Source: PVC group bacterium (GTDB lineage: Bacteria; Verrucomicrobiota; Kiritimatiellia; CAIKKV01). From it: DNA of 64,000 nucleotides. The notes under the pieces are model-generated. The model made no database searches. It saw nothing but the letters and a program-made list of their open reading frames with translations, and had not been told where the DNA came from. Of this stretch, positions 45,669-54,489 are shown piece after piece. The translations under genes were made by a program, and so were the position numbers. Position 1 is the stretch's first letter, and every line of letters begins with the position of its first letter. The stretch lies in NCBI GenBank assembly GCA_945898015.1, contig CAMDGM010000009.1:31914-95913 (forward strand), given 5' to 3'.

Positions 45669-47699
45669 TCACCTGAATTTTTTCAAAAAAGGTTTTGACC
45701 GCTTCTTCTTCAGGGTGGCCGGCAATTCGAGGCCGGCGGCTTCCATCAGCTCTGTCAGCTGATCGCGCAGCATCCCGGCGCGCTCAAACGCCAGCGACTC
45801 CGCCGCCGCCAGCATCTCGCGCTTGAGCTCCTCCGCGACCTGGTGAACGTCGTAGGATTCGCCCGCTTCCTTGAGCACGTTTTCCTCGATCTCCCCGGCC
45901 TTTTTCTCGATCGCCAGGTTGTCCTCGATCTCCTTGACCACGGTCATGGGCGTGATCCCGTGGCGCTCATTATACGCCAGTTGACTGATCCGGCGAGAGG
46001 TCGTCACGTCCATCATTCGCTTCATCGAGTCGGTGACCCGGTCAGCATACAGGATCACTTTCCCATCCACATTTCGTGCCGCCCGTCCTGCTGTTTGGAT
46101 CAGCGAGGTGTCCGACCGCAGAAAGCCCTCCTTGTCCGCATCCAGCACCGCCACCAGCGACACCTCCGGAAGGTCCAGCCCCTCGCGAAGCAGGTTCACG
46201 CCCACCAGGCAGTCGAAATCGTGAAGCCGCAGGTGCCGGAGAATCTGAACCCGGTCCAGCGCCGTGATGTCGGAGTGCAGGTATTGGACGCGCAGGCCGG
46301 ACTCGTTGAGATAGCGGGTGAGATCCTCGGCGGTCTTCTTGGTCAGCGTCGTCACCAGCACCCGCTCCTTGCGTTCGGCATGCTTTTTGACCTCTTCCAT
46401 CAGGTCGTCGATCTGCCCCGTGAGGGGCCTCACCATCACGGGCGGATCGAGCAAACCCGTGGGCCGGATCAACTGCGGCACCGATTTCGGCGCCATCTGG
46501 TGTTCGAAGGGGCCGGGCGTGGCCGACACGAACAACACCTGCCGGACTTTGTTGAGGAATTCGTCGAAATTAAAAGGGCGATTATCACGTGCCGAAGGCA
46601 GTCGGAACCCGTATTCAATCAGCCTGTTTTTCCGGGCCTGATCCCCGTTGTACATGGCGCGCAGCTGGGGCATGGACACATGCGATTCATCAATAATGGT
46701 CAGGAAGTCGTCCGGGAAATAATGCATGAGCGTTTCGGGCGGTTCTCCGGCCTTGCGCCCGCTCAGGTGCCGGGAATAATTCTCGATGCCGCTGCAATAG
46801 CCCACCGCCTTGAGTGTCTCCAGATCGTAGAGCGTCCGCTGCTTGATCCGCTGGGCCTCCAGCAACTTGTTCTGCGATTCAAACTCGCGGATGCGCTCGT
46901 CCAGTTCGGCCCGGATCCTGTCCATGGCCTTCTCGATCTTGTCCTGCGGCATCACAAAGTGGTTGGCCGGCGAGACGACAACCCCCGGAAGCTCGGCGAT
47001 GGCGTTGCCCGTCAGGGGGTCGATTTCCGTGATCTTTTCAACCACATCACCGAAAAAGACGATTCGGAATCCGTTTACATGATAAGAGGGGAAAACGTCC
47101 AGCACATCGCCGTGACATCGGAATGTGCCGGGCTCAACGGCGTAATCGTTTCGCGTATACTGGATGTCCACGAGCTTCCGCAGCACCTCGTCGCGGTCGG
47201 CCGTTTCATCCTTGCGGAGCCGCACCACCATGGTCCGGTAATCCTCCGGCGAACCCAGCCCGTAGATGCAGGAGACCGAGGCCACAACAATCACGTCCTC
47301 GCGTGACAAAAGCGAATTGGTGGCGGCCAGGCGAAGCCGCTCGATCTGTTTGTTGATCGAGGAATCCTTTTCGATGTAGGTATCGGTCTGCGGGATATAG
47401 GCTTCGGGCTGATAGTAATCGTAATAACTGATGAAAAACTCCACCGCATTGTGCGGAAAAAAGCCCTTCAGCTCCCCGTACAGCTGGGCGGCCAGCGTCT
47501 TGTTGTGGGAAATCACCAGGGTGGGTTTGTTCAGTGATGCGATTACATTGGCCATGGTGAAGGTCTTGCCGGACCCGGTCACGCCTTCCAAGGTCTGGAA
47601 TCGAGAGCCGTTCTCATACTCACGGCAGAGGGTGGCAATAGCCGTCGGCTGGTCGCCGGTCGGCTGGTAGGGGGAAACAAGGGTGAACAATCGGCTCAT
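45669..47699 (-). CDS. uvrB: Excinuclease ABC subunit B
   Basis: DNA helicase-like damage-recognition subunit of nucleotide excision repair, 676 residues. Walker A is EGVTGSGKTFTMAN; the beta-hairpin region YYDYYQPEAYIPQTDTYIEK follows, then TIIDESHVSMPQL, the helicase block GVNLLREGLDLPEVSLVAVL and QTAGRAARNVDGKVILYAD. A C-terminal UVR motif (ELKREMLAAAESLAFERAGMLR) is present. It follows nadA with a 13-base gap. Confidence 0.97.
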   Translation of the reverse strand: MSRLFTLVSPYQPTGDQPTAIATLCREYENGSRFQTLEGVTGSGKTFTMANVIASLNKPTLVISHNKTLAAQLYGELKGFFPHNAVEFFISYYDYYQPEAYIPQTDTYIEKDSSINKQIERLRLAATNSLLSREDVIVVASVSCIYGLGSPEDYRTMVVRLRKDETADRDEVLRKLVDIQYTRNDYAVEPGTFRCHGDVLDVFPSYHVNGFRIVFFGDVVEKITEIDPLTGNAIAELPGVVVSPANHFVMPQDKIEKAMDRIRAELDERIREFESQNKLLEAQRIKQRTLYDLETLKAVGYCSGIENYSRHLSGRKAGEPPETLMHYFPDDFLTIIDESHVSMPQLRAMYNGDQARKNRLIEYGFRLPSARDNRPFNFDEFLNKVRQVLFVSATPGPFEHQMAPKSVPQLIRPTGLLDPPVMVRPLTGQIDDLMEEVKKHAERKERVLVTTLTKKTAEDLTRYLNESGLRVQYLHSDITALDRVQILRHLRLHDFDCLVGVNLLREGLDLPEVSLVAVLDADKEGFLRSDTSLIQTAGRAARNVDGKVILYADRVTDSMKRMMDVTTSRRISQLAYNERHGITPMTVVKEIEDNLAIEKKAGEIEENVLKEAGESYDVHQVAEELKREMLAAAESLAFERAGMLRDQLTELMEAAGLELPATLKKKRSKPFLKKFR

Positions 47700-47712
47700 A
47701 GGTGGGGTGGGC

Positions 47713-48741
47713 TCAGAGTGTCAGCATGCGGGCCAGGCACAGCCGGGCTTCGGCGGCAAGTTCCGGCGACACCTGCACGCGATTGGCCGCAGGCCAGGTT
47801 TCCAGCACGGCGAGCAGGGTTTCGGGCGTGGTCCGGGCCATGTCGGGACAAGTGGACGGAAACAGCGGATGAATACTGAGCCGGCCGGCGTGCTCCTCGG
47901 CCAGCCGCTGAACGAGGTGGTTCTCCGTGCCAATGGCGATCTCGCTGCCGTCCGGCGCCTGGCGGACATAGTCGATGAGCTGCGTGGTGGAGCCGTGGAA
48001 GTCGCACATTCGCACCACGTCCTTGGGCGCTTCCGGGTGCACAATGACCCGCGCCGCCGGATGGCGGGCCCGGGCATGGAGAACGTGCTCCGCCGTAAAG
48101 GCGCGATGCACATGGCAGTACCCCTTCCAGACCACGATTTTTGCGCCCGCCAGCGCTTTGTCCGTCAGTCCACCCTCGGGCTTGAGCGGATCATATACCG
48201 CCACCTGACTGTCAGGCAGCCCTAGATCATGGGCCGCGTTGACACCCAGATGTTCATCCGGCAAGAACAGGATCCGCTTGCCGGAATCCAGGACCCATTT
48301 GAAAACCCGGACGGCATTGCTGGAGGTGCAGGCGCTCCCCCCGCGACGGCCGCAAAAGGCCTTGATGGCAGCGGAGCTATTCACGTAGACGACCGGGAGC
48401 CAGTCCCCCTTCCAAACCGGAGCCAGTCGTTTCGCGCACGCTTCCGCCTGGGAGTCGGTCGCCATGTCGGCCATGGGGCAGCCGGCGGCCGGATCAGGCA
48501 TATAAACGGACTGGCCCGGCACTTTGAGGATGTCGGCGGTCTCGGCCATGAAGCGGACGCCGCAAAAAACGATTTTTTCGGCGCCGCGCTGGGCGGCGGT
48601 CCGGCGGGACAGTTCGAGAGAGTCGCCGGTGGCATCCGCATGGCGCAGGATGGCGCTGTCCTGGTAATAGTGGGCAGGGATGAACAGACGGGCGCCCCAT
48701 TCTTGGCGCAGGCGGTCAATGGCTCGCTCCACAGTGTTCAT
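47713..48741 (-). CDS. nadA: Quinolinate synthase
   Basis: Fe-S enzyme condensing iminoaspartate with dihydroxyacetone phosphate, 342 residues. Motifs: LFIPAHYYQDSAILRHAD, Cys in IVFCGVRFMAETADIL, YVNSSAAIKAFCGRR, SACTSSNAV, LFLPDEHLGVN, HPEAPKDVV and IGTENHLVQRL. The three cluster cysteines expected in NadA are present. It works upstream of NadC (18469-19338). A candidate promoter lies at 48763-48791. Confidence 0.95.
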   Translation of the reverse strand: MNTVERAIDRLRQEWGARLFIPAHYYQDSAILRHADATGDSLELSRRTAAQRGAEKIVFCGVRFMAETADILKVPGQSVYMPDPAAGCPMADMATDSQAEACAKRLAPVWKGDWLPVVYVNSSAAIKAFCGRRGGSACTSSNAVRVFKWVLDSGKRILFLPDEHLGVNAAHDLGLPDSQVAVYDPLKPEGGLTDKALAGAKIVVWKGYCHVHRAFTAEHVLHARARHPAARVIVHPEAPKDVVRMCDFHGSTTQLIDYVRQAPDGSEIAIGTENHLVQRLAEEHAGRLSIHPLFPSTCPDMARTTPETLLAVLETWPAANRVQVSPELAAEARLCLARMLTL

Positions 48742-48762
48742 GAATACATTCCCTTTCCCCGT

Positions 48763-48791
48763 ATTATAGGCAGGATTATAAATAAATGAAA
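48763..48791 (-). promoter_or_regulatory. Candidate promoter of nadA-uvrB-fmdB-rsgA
   Basis: On the minus strand a perfect TATAAT (48763-48768) is 17 bases from TTTCAT (48786-48791), with a GGGAAAGGGA ribosome-site region after it and nadA starting at 48741. The -35 box is weak. Confidence 0.45.
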
Positions 48792-48808
48792 TGGTAAGAA
48801 ATGATGCC

Positions 48809-48837
48809 TTGCATCCCCACTTTAAACCTTCTATATT
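48809..48837 (+). promoter_or_regulatory. Candidate promoter of tRNA-Arg
   Basis: TTGCAT (48809-48814) and TATATT (48832-48837) are spaced by 17 bases; the mature tRNA begins 17 bases after the -10 box. Confidence 0.55.
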
Positions 48838-48853
48838 GACTGCCTTTCAACGC

Positions 48854-48930
48854 GTACCTGTAGCTCAATTGGATAGAGCATCAGACTACGAATCTGAGGG
48901 TTGCAGGTTCGATTCCTGCCAGGTACGCCA
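48854..48930 (+). tRNA. tRNA-Arg (anticodon ACG)
   Basis: Complete cloverleaf of 77 bases with encoded CCA. Acceptor arms GTACCTG/CAGGTAC pair fully; the D arm is GCTCAATTGGATAGAGC, the anticodon arm TCAGA-CTACGAA-TCTGA gives anticodon ACG (A34 would be edited to inosine), and the T arm GCAGG-TTCGATT-CCTGC is canonical. Discriminator base is G. It is followed 143 bases on by a truncated integrase start, so it may have served as an integration site. Confidence 0.97.
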
Positions 48931-49072
48931 CTAAAATCAAGCCTGTCTACGAGCTTGACCTTGTTTTGCCCTTTCCGTAATTCATAAGTGTGCCCATTTT
49001 TGCGCTGTTAATTTTCAAATTCTGATGCCGGACTCCCGCTGCAACATTGAGCACAGTCACGGGAGATTGTCG

Positions 49073-49198
49073 ATGTCCACCCTTTTCAAAAGGTCCAACA
49101 GCCCCTATTGGTTTGTCCGCTTCCAGCGTGATGGCAAGGTCCATCACATCAGCACGAAGGAAATAAAGAAATCCGAGGCGGAGAAACCCTTGATCAGG
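49073..49198 (+). pseudogene. Truncated tyrosine-integrase N-terminus
   Basis: An ATG with GGGAG upstream opens a frame whose first 41 residues look like the arm-binding N-terminus of a phage-type integrase (MSTLFKRSNSPYWFVRFQRD, then GKVHHISTKEIKKSEAEK). After that the similarity stops; the frame stays open to 50371 only because it is antisense to a UroD-like gene. No catalytic Arg-His-Arg-Tyr domain is visible. The position beside tRNA-Arg suggests the remains of an integrated element; this part is inference. Confidence 0.6.
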
Positions 49199-49297
49199 TC
49201 TATAGCTCAGGCCAGGCCTTCCGGGACACCCCTCTGCCGCCCATTGAGTGCCTGGAAATCCACATCCAAGACCACCGGATTTATACGTTACCACACG

Positions 49298-50314
49298 CTA
49301 CAGACATGTCGCCGCCTCCGCCATGGCTTCCACATTTCGTGGAGGAACATTGGCCAGCAACGCTTCATGGCTGGGGCTGACAATCAAGCGCGGTCCCAGC
49401 AGTTTCCGGATTCGCAACACCTCCGCCCTCACTTCGTCAGGAGTCGCATGAACCAAAAGATGTTGCGTATCAACCCCACCCATGAAGGCGATACGCCCTT
49501 TGAAATCACGTGCCAACGTCCCGGCGTCCATGTTCGCCGCCAGCGCTTGCAACGGGTGGAGACAATCCACTCCGGCGGCAATCAGGCGATCAACCACTTT
49601 GTGAATCGCTCCGCAGGAATGGAGAATGGCCTGATAGCCATGCCGGTGCGCCTGCTGCGTGAACCGCTCGAACCACGGAAGGATGAATTGATCAAACTGG
49701 GCCGGCCCACAGATGAGATCAAGCTGGGTGCCGAAATCGTTGCCAAAAAAGAACCCGTCAACCTTATCTCCGGCGACCGCGAAAAACCGCTCGTTTGCTT
49801 CGTGGTAAAAACCGCACACCCGGTCCGTCACCGCCTGCACCACTTCGGGATGTGTATACATCTTGACCATGTAGCTCTCCATGCCGAAAAGATCCATGAT
49901 GTTGTGATAAAAACACGTCCAAAAGCCGCTGGCCCTGTACACCTCTCCCGCTTGGCCCAAGGCGTCGAGACAGGAATCAAAGTCCAGATAATCCGGATTC
50001 GGCCAAGAAAACGCCTCAACTTCGCTAACCGTCTCACACTCTGCAAGCGGGCCCGGCGTCCCGTGGGCGTTTTTCTTCAGTCCCCCATCAAACATCGCCC
50101 GACCGGCCGGATCCCGGTAGACATCAGGAAAGAACTGCGGACAGACCCAGACCAGATCGTCACCCAGTTTCTGCCGCAGTTCCTGCTCCGTGGTGGTGTG
50201 AAAATACCGATGCAATGCCGGCCAACTCTCCTCATGCGGATTGCCCATCCAAAATCCACAACGATCCGCCGGCTCTCCGGCAATAATGGCCTTGATTCTT
50301 TGCCTGCTGTTCAT
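49298..50314 (-). CDS. UroD-superfamily protein, probable methyltransferase-type (paralogue 1)
   Basis: TIM-barrel protein of 338 residues of the uroporphyrinogen decarboxylase/MtaA superfamily. Start ATG 50314 gives the family-like MNSRQRIKAIIAGEPADR; ATG 50332 is an alternative. It lacks the RQAGRY-type N-terminal motif of true HemE. It has ILHSCGAIHKVVDRL, whose His-x-Cys recalls the zinc site of corrinoid-dependent methyltransferases, GRIAFMGGVDTQHLL, and a C-terminal SPSHEALLANVPPRNVEAM with His instead of the third cysteine. Such paralogues are abundant in PVC-group genomes and may demethylate methylated compounds. Substrate unknown; no corrinoid protein gene is adjacent. Confidence 0.78.
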   Translation of the reverse strand: MNSRQRIKAIIAGEPADRCGFWMGNPHEESWPALHRYFHTTTEQELRQKLGDDLVWVCPQFFPDVYRDPAGRAMFDGGLKKNAHGTPGPLAECETVSEVEAFSWPNPDYLDFDSCLDALGQAGEVYRASGFWTCFYHNIMDLFGMESYMVKMYTHPEVVQAVTDRVCGFYHEANERFFAVAGDKVDGFFFGNDFGTQLDLICGPAQFDQFILPWFERFTQQAHRHGYQAILHSCGAIHKVVDRLIAAGVDCLHPLQALAANMDAGTLARDFKGRIAFMGGVDTQHLLVHATPDEVRAEVLRIRKLLGPRLIVSPSHEALLANVPPRNVEAMAEAATCL

Positions 50315-50332
50315 TTCGAATGTCACTCTCAT

Positions 50333-50891
50333 CTCGTCTATAATGTTATACGCCCTCTAAATCGTAGATAACCGAACTGTCCGGGGAACGCCCCCTGTTT
50401 GAGAGCGTTCCTTCCGGTTATTCGACCACGCGCCGGTCCGGCAACAATTGCAGCATGCCTCGGACGCCGTTGAAATTGGTGCCCGCTATGGTGAGACGCC
50501 CCTGATGGCTGATGATCCCGGGCACCTGTGCGCTCGTGTGGCCCGCCCAGGCACAGAGGAAGAGGACGGCTCCGACCCCGCTGGAACACCTGCGACACCA
50601 CGTCCGGGTCAACGGCTGCGCCATGGAAAAAAAGTCGACAGCGCTGACGTTGCCGCTGTAATCCTGACTCTTCATGGAATAACTCACCGTTTCCTCGTGG
50701 GGAAAGCCAAGCCCTTGAACGCAAATCATTAAAAGCTCTACATAGTTAGACAAAAATCACACATAAATGCGCCGCTGTCACGATCAAACGGAGCTTACCA
50801 ATAACCATCATCAACCGTTCAAAAACAGGTTCTCCCTTGACCGGCAAGGCACGCTTCCAGATAATACCAGCTTTATCAACCGGGTGAGTTC
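50333..50891. other. Gene-poor stretch with a broken secreted-protein gene
   Basis: This 559-base interval between the divergent UroD-like and MFS genes holds the truncated gene at 50418-50624. The rest shows no credible coding frame. Around 50720-50890 it is AT-richer and probably carries the MFS promoter, but I could not single out clear boxes. Confidence 0.5.
50418..50624 (-). pseudogene. Truncated secreted-protein remnant
   Basis: From ATG 50624 the frame encodes 68 residues: a signal peptide (SSGVGAVLFLCAWAGHTSA, cut before QVP) followed by VPGIISHQGRLTIAGTNFNG. That segment resembles the start of large secreted proteins of PVC-group bacteria, which continue with a QFKFALV-like strand. 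Here the frame instead reads VRGMLQLLPDRRVVE and stops. I interpret it as a decayed or frameshifted gene. A short functional exported peptide cannot be excluded. Confidence 0.5.
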
Positions 50892-52181
50892 ATGGCGGTC
50901 CCATCGGCCCCTTCATCTTCGTCAACGCGGCTTTCTCTGGAATCGTTCAACTGGAACGCTTCCCTCCGAAGCATTTTCGACACGGTCTGCGGCATGTCGG
51001 GCTTCGTATTTGTGACCTTCACGCTCGCCCTCGGCATCCCCAAGGAACGGCTTGGCGTCATCGCCTCCATCGCGAGTTTCGCGTGCCTGTTCCAAATGCT
51101 GGGGCTCATAACCCTGAAAAACATCGGCGATAAAAAGCGATACGCTATCCGTCTGGGCGTGCTGGAGCCCCTGCTCCTGATCATCACCGTGCTGCTGCTT
51201 CCGTTCCTCCCCCCGGGGCTCCGATTTCCCGTCCTGTGCATCGCCGTCTTTGTCACAGCGGCGGCCATTAATTTAACCCGCCCGATCACGGACGACTGGC
51301 TGGCCTCCTCCATCCCGGGAAGCCTCCGCGGCCGCTACCTGGGCAAGCGCATGCAGATCTCGAGCCTGATCCTGATCCTCGCGCTAGCGGGATCCGGATT
51401 CCTGGCCCGCCAACTCTCCAAAGACGACCCGTTCTCCTACGCCTTGTTCCTCACCGCAGGCGCCTTGTTCGGAATCCTGGCCGCCGTCTCCCTGCGGCGC
51501 GCCCACCTTCCCGATGTCCCGGGAGTGGATTCTTTTTCCTGGTCGGCTTTCCCCGGCATTCTCCGGAATAAACTCTTCCGAAGCTGCGTGCTGATTAACA
51601 TCGTCTACAACATCCCGTTCTGGTTCGCCATGCCGTTTTACCAGGTCTTCTACCTCCGCGTCCTGCACATGAACGAAATCGCCATCGCCGGCATGCTCGG
51701 CCTCTATTACGTGTTCAAAATCATGTTCTCCCCCATGATCGGCCGCTGGATCTCCCGCTTCGGGGCCAGGGCCATCTTTTTCTGGGTCACGATTCCCTAT
51801 CTCTATCTCTTCTTCTCGTTCTCCCTCTGCACCCCCGAGCGCACCTGGCCACTCTGGCTGGGATGGATCGGAGCCAGTCTCGCGGACGCCGCCTTCTCGC
51901 TCACGCTCACCTCCGTCCTGTATGAATCCATTCCCCGGTCCGGTCCGCGGCGCGCCTATTTCGTGGCCAACAACCTCTTCTCCTTCGCTGCGGCCGGAAC
52001 CCTGACCGCCTGCGCCACCCTGCTGGCCGAGGCCTTGAAAGACCGCGTGCTGGACTTCGGAACCTGGCATCTCGGACAATTCCACATCCTTTACCTGATC
52101 TGCGCCGCCGCCCTGATCCCCCTGGGGTTCGGAAGCGCCTTTTTCCTGCCCGCCCGGAAGCGAAAGGCACAGGCCTCATGA
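50892..52181 (+). CDS. MFS-family transporter
   Basis: Membrane protein of 429 residues with about 12 hydrophobic segments and a major-facilitator layout. The central loop GSLRGRYLGKRMQISSLIL resembles the region after helix 4 in MFS proteins related to sugar or drug carriers; LTSVLYESIPRSGPRRAYFVA is its counterpart in the second half. Substrate unknown. It is isolated on the plus strand; its stop overlaps the start of a tiny frame at 52178. Confidence 0.78.
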   Translation: MAVPSAPSSSSTRLSLESFNWNASLRSIFDTVCGMSGFVFVTFTLALGIPKERLGVIASIASFACLFQMLGLITLKNIGDKKRYAIRLGVLEPLLLIITVLLLPFLPPGLRFPVLCIAVFVTAAAINLTRPITDDWLASSIPGSLRGRYLGKRMQISSLILILALAGSGFLARQLSKDDPFSYALFLTAGALFGILAAVSLRRAHLPDVPGVDSFSWSAFPGILRNKLFRSCVLINIVYNIPFWFAMPFYQVFYLRVLHMNEIAIAGMLGLYYVFKIMFSPMIGRWISRFGARAIFFWVTIPYLYLFFSFSLCTPERTWPLWLGWIGASLADAAFSLTLTSVLYESIPRSGPRRAYFVANNLFSFAAAGTLTACATLLAEALKDRVLDFGTWHLGQFHILYLICAAALIPLGFGSAFFLPARKRKAQAS

Positions 52182-52273
52182 ATGTCATCCCGCACACCCG
52201 ACTCTACCGCCTCCTGGTGCTTGAAAGCGCGGGGAGCGAGATCCAGGTCGCCCTGACGCTCGGTTCATGCTGA
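52178..52273 (+). CDS. Possible 31-residue ORF after the MFS gene
   Basis: An ATG overlapping the MFS stop (ATGA) opens a frame beginning MNVIPHTRLYRLLVLESAGS and ending LTLGSC. No family is recognised. It may be a decayed gene end rather than a working gene; the following 110 bases up to the VOC gene carry no other credible coding sequence. Confidence 0.2.
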   Translation: MNVIPHTRLYRLLVLESAGSEIQVALTLGSC

Positions 52274-52386
52274 TTACGACCGTGCCGCCGCCCGCCACGA
52301 TCACCTCGAACACGCCCGCCTACACCGCCTTCCCGCCTTTTAAAGAGTCCACGGGCCGTCCAAACGGATGACAGCGCCAGCGTCAC

Positions 52387-52797
52387 TCATTTCAGAATGC
52401 AATTCTCGCGGGTAATCTGGGAACTGCGTTCCGTGTATTGGTGAAACTCGATCCGTACGCCGCTGGGGTCCGTGGTCCAGAATTGCCAGCTGTTATCGGC
52501 CCCGAGCTTTTTCGGCGTCGCTTCGTAGCCGTTTTCCGTGAGGCGCCTGGCAATCGGATCGAGGTCATCAGCCTCCACGCAGAAATGCGTGATGGGGCTG
52601 ACCGCCTGGGCGTCGACCCCGTCCCGCTGGAAGATCTCGATAAACGAGCCCGGAACCAGTTCCAGGTAGAACCCGGCAACGCGATCATTGCGGATGAAGT
52701 CGAAGACTTTCTTCAGCCCCAGCCCGTTGCAGTAGAAACGCTCCGCCGCGCCCAGATCGACCGCCAGCAAACAGACATGCGCAAAGCCCTTGATCAT
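52387..52797 (-). CDS. VOC-superfamily (glyoxalase-like) protein
   Basis: Protein of 136 residues from ATG 52797, which has AAGGAA upstream (the frame extends 13 codons further without a site). The paired beta-alpha-beta modules are visible: FAHVCLLAVDLGAAERFYCN at the start and ITHFCVEADDLDPIARRLTE in the second half. Metal-ligand candidates are His7, His near 68 and Glu in RIEFHQY. It could be a lyase, dioxygenase or fosfomycin-resistance-like enzyme; the sequence does not decide. Confidence 0.8.
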   Translation of the reverse strand: MIKGFAHVCLLAVDLGAAERFYCNGLGLKKVFDFIRNDRVAGFYLELVPGSFIEIFQRDGVDAQAVSPITHFCVEADDLDPIARRLTENGYEATPKKLGADNSWQFWTTDPSGVRIEFHQYTERSSQITRENCILK

Positions 52798-52915
52798 GAT
52801 TCTTTCCTTTATACGGCACGAGGCGACCGAGGTCACTAAGGAATGGTCGACTCGATTGACCGGAAACCAATTTGCCCAATTAGATTAGCGCCTGGCAAGA
52901 ACTATTACCGGTTTG

Positions 52916-54193
52916 TTATACTCCGCTGGCAACTGCTTTCTCGGGTGACACGGCGGAGAGAGTGGACAGCCAGTTCCACGGCAAGGCCACGACATCGGGC
53001 GTAATCCGGCGGGGCTTCTCGACCGCACAGACAAGAAGGCCGGGCGCCAGGGAAACTAACGGGTGGGCGACCTTGAAAGCCGCCAGCCCCGAACAATCGC
53101 GTGGACGGGGGTTGCTCGTCAGCTTGATCTCCACGGGAAACAGGCAACCGTCCCGCTCCAGAATCAAATCCACTTCCGCGCCGCCGGCCGCCCGCCAATG
53201 CCAGAATCCGGGACGCACGCTCAAGGCGTCGGCCTGGCGCCAGATATCGTTGATGATCGCCGTTTCGAACAGCGCGCCAAAAAGGGGATGCCCGGGCAAA
53301 CCCAGCGGTGACGAAATGCGTTGCCCGTGACAAATGAGCCCCGTGTCCGACAAATACCCTTTAGGCTTGGAAGAAACGCGTTTAACGGCATTGCCTTTCC
53401 AGGCTGGAACTTCGAACCATTGAAACGTCCCAGCCAGGATGTCCAGCCATTTTCGGGCTGTCCGGGGGGTGACTCCAATCTCCCGCCCCAGTTGACTGAT
53501 GTTGACCTCCTGGGCGCTCAAGGATCCGGCCAACCGCAGAAAAAGGCTGAACTGCTGCCAGTCGGAAAGCTCGGCCATCAGCCGGGCATCCCGCTCAATA
53601 TAGGTCCTTTGGTAGGAATCCCAAAAGGCAGGAATCAAGTCGTTGGCGACCGTCAGGACACCGGGAAGCGTTCCCCTCCAGATCCAGTTGACGGGCGTTT
53701 CCATATATCGAAAACCCGGAAACTGTTCCAGCCGGCCCTGCGGGTCAGCAAGCCAATCGGCAAGCCAGCCCGCTTGAGGAGCATCCGCCAACTCGGCCAG
53801 ACTCAACCCATGCAAGTCGATGAACACCGCCCGCCCGGCAAGGCTCTCGGCAAGAACGCGCATGACCTGCCACTGTTGGGAACCGGTCAAAATGTATTGC
53901 CCTGGCGCATCGCCGTTCCGATCCACACGGCGCTTCAGCGCCGCCACCAATTCCGGGGCATATTGAATCTCGTCGAAAATGGCGGGTGACGGATGATTAT
54001 CGAGAAAAAAATCAGGATCCGCGCGGACATGTTCCACATCTTCCACAGGATCAAAGGTAATAAAATCACGGTCCGGAAAAAGCTTCCGCAAGAGAGTTGT
54101 CTTTCCGGTCTGCCTCGCTCCGCTAAGCACGACAACACGAAAGCTCTCGACCGCCTTCTTGATCTTCCCTTGAATAGACCTCTCTTTATACAT
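52916..54193 (-). CDS. AAA ATPase with C-terminal DUF4143 domain
   Basis: Protein of 425 residues from ATG 54193 (MYKERSIQGKIKKAV); ATGs 54202 and 54229 are in-frame alternatives. Walker A is LSGARQTGKTTLLRKLF and Walker B AIFDEIQYAPELV, with sensor ILTGSQQW. The DUF4143 part from about 190 has QRTYIERDARLMAELSDW, a winged-helix segment (REIGVTPRTARKWLDIL) and a PD-(D/E)XK-like end (AEVDLILERDGCLFPVEIKL). Such proteins are widespread and mobile; proposed roles include antitoxin or defence-linked ATPases. No partner gene is obvious. Confidence 0.85.
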   Translation of the reverse strand: MYKERSIQGKIKKAVESFRVVVLSGARQTGKTTLLRKLFPDRDFITFDPVEDVEHVRADPDFFLDNHPSPAIFDEIQYAPELVAALKRRVDRNGDAPGQYILTGSQQWQVMRVLAESLAGRAVFIDLHGLSLAELADAPQAGWLADWLADPQGRLEQFPGFRYMETPVNWIWRGTLPGVLTVANDLIPAFWDSYQRTYIERDARLMAELSDWQQFSLFLRLAGSLSAQEVNISQLGREIGVTPRTARKWLDILAGTFQWFEVPAWKGNAVKRVSSKPKGYLSDTGLICHGQRISSPLGLPGHPLFGALFETAIINDIWRQADALSVRPGFWHWRAAGGAEVDLILERDGCLFPVEIKLTSNPRPRDCSGLAAFKVAHPLVSLAPGLLVCAVEKPRRITPDVVALPWNWLSTLSAVSPEKAVASGV

Positions 54194-54241
54194 ACCTGTC
54201 ATTCTGATACTGCGGGTATCATTAAGCAAGTATATTAATGA

Positions 54242-54489
54242 TTAATTTTTCGTAGGGGGCTGCAGAGAGACCACGAGGAACAGCAGCCCGAAAGAGCCGA
54301 CCGCCAAGACGCTTTCTAAATCCGGCGTTCCGTCAGATCCGTCAGATCCGTCAGAACAGCGTTCGACCCGCCCGCCTCCGAACGCCGCAGAAACCAGGTT
54401 CCCAATGCACGGGGCGACAACGGCGCCATCGATAGAATCTGGCCTATCGCGGCTCGTCTCGATGCTCATATTCATGCGTGACGGCCCCC
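54242..54489. other. Intergenic stretch with a short tandem repeat
   Basis: About 250 bases between two minus-strand genes. It contains three copies of the 9-base unit CCGTCAGAT-like around 54330-54355. An open frame across it reads SDGSDGSDG but has no ribosome site, no family similarity and GC-driven composition, so I do not call a gene. Confidence 0.5.

Noticed and set aside
45843..47306. 487-codon plus-strand frame opposite uvrB
   Set aside because: Antisense shadow with His/Gln/Arg-rich composition and no ribosome site, caused by high GC.
49298..50314. hemE (haem synthesis) for the UroD-like genes
   Set aside because: Both copies lack the N-terminal arginine-rich substrate motif of HemE, and no other haem genes are near.
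49199..50371. Long plus-strand frame continuing from the integrase fragment
   Set aside because: It is the antisense shadow of the UroD-like gene and shows no integrase catalytic motifs.
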